A stretch of 59,441 nt of DNA from an uncultured Bacteroides sp. (GTDB taxonomy: Bacteria > Bacteroidota > Bacteroidia > Bacteroidales > Bacteroidaceae): NCBI GenBank assembly GCA_905198575.1, contig CAJKDC010000005.1:1-59441 (forward strand). Reading direction: 5' to 3'. A program made the translations under genes and the position numbers. How positions within the stretch are numbered: the stretch's first letter is position 1; every line of letters starts with the position of its first letter. This document shows positions 59,414 to 59,441 of the stretch, in pieces. The notes beneath the pieces are model-generated. The model did not search any database. It was not told where the DNA came from and was given only the letters and a program-made list of their open reading frames with translations.

Positions 59414-59441
59414 AACCTTTGTTAACCTTAAATCTAATACT

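Noticed and set aside
1..59441. CRISPR arrays, rRNA genes or insertion sequences with transposase
   Set aside because: No regular direct-repeat array, rRNA sequence or transposase-like protein was seen on either strand.

Overview
The window is a chromosomal stretch of a Bacteroidales bacterium, most likely Bacteroides or Phocaeicola (Bacteroidaceae). Four things support this. Nearly every transcription unit is preceded by the Bacteroides -7 box TAnnTTTG. Start codons lack strong Shine-Dalgarno sequences. The gene families are typical of the group (DUF3836, DUF4271, DUF3098, ECF sigma/FecR/TonB-receptor cassettes, serine-type sulfatase). The gene order also matches the phylum (ftsX-DUF3098-uppP-truB-queA-folK; parE-coaD-S41 protease). 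I cannot fix the species from the sequence alone.

Layout. 1-840: the start of a leftward succinate dehydrogenase/fumarate reductase operon (cytochrome b subunit, then the first codons of the flavoprotein). 966-6800: a PAP2 phosphatase facing a leftward run of acyltransferase-like gene, parE, coaD and an S41 protease. 7300-15330: rightward GATE transporter-like gene and ybeY, then the long unit mnmG-apt / uvrC-dtd-mazG-deoC. 15400-22190: a polyprenyl synthase divergent from polA, a small secreted DUF3836 protein, ychF and a ketopantoate-reductase homologue. 22191-24863: mutS. 24927-29190: a leftward ECF sigma, FecR anti-sigma and STN-containing TonB-dependent receptor.

29219-32456 is the one clear accessory island. 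It holds a MobV-type relaxase, an AT-rich WG-repeat protein with a small partner of unknown function, and a structured leader. The island runs directly into the 3' remnant of an outer-membrane beta-barrel receptor gene whose 5' half is missing. No integrase is visible, so it looks like a decayed mobilizable element. 33870-39155: tRNA-Gln, then a Tricorn-like secreted protease and a sulfatase that probably form one operon. 39177-45590: leftward tyrS-tatD-yidD-rnpA, hemD-DUF4271-LOG and metK. 45649-50750: a leftward operon methyltransferase-ftsX-DUF3098-uppP-truB-queA-folK. 50850-52320: miaB. 52437-59413: a possible small RNA, a small membrane protein, succinate:CoA transferase, leuS, a YitT membrane protein and the HAM1-type NTP pyrophosphatase.

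Most genes are housekeeping: DNA repair and replication, tRNA maturation and charging, envelope lipid carrier, and succinate metabolism. The points that most deserve a second look are a pseudoknot leader resembling a SAM-II/SAM-V riboswitch upstream of metK, the relaxase/WG-repeat island with its truncated receptor, a candidate 80-nt small RNA near 52.5 kb, and an rnpA promoter that lies inside the loop of the upstream terminator hairpin.
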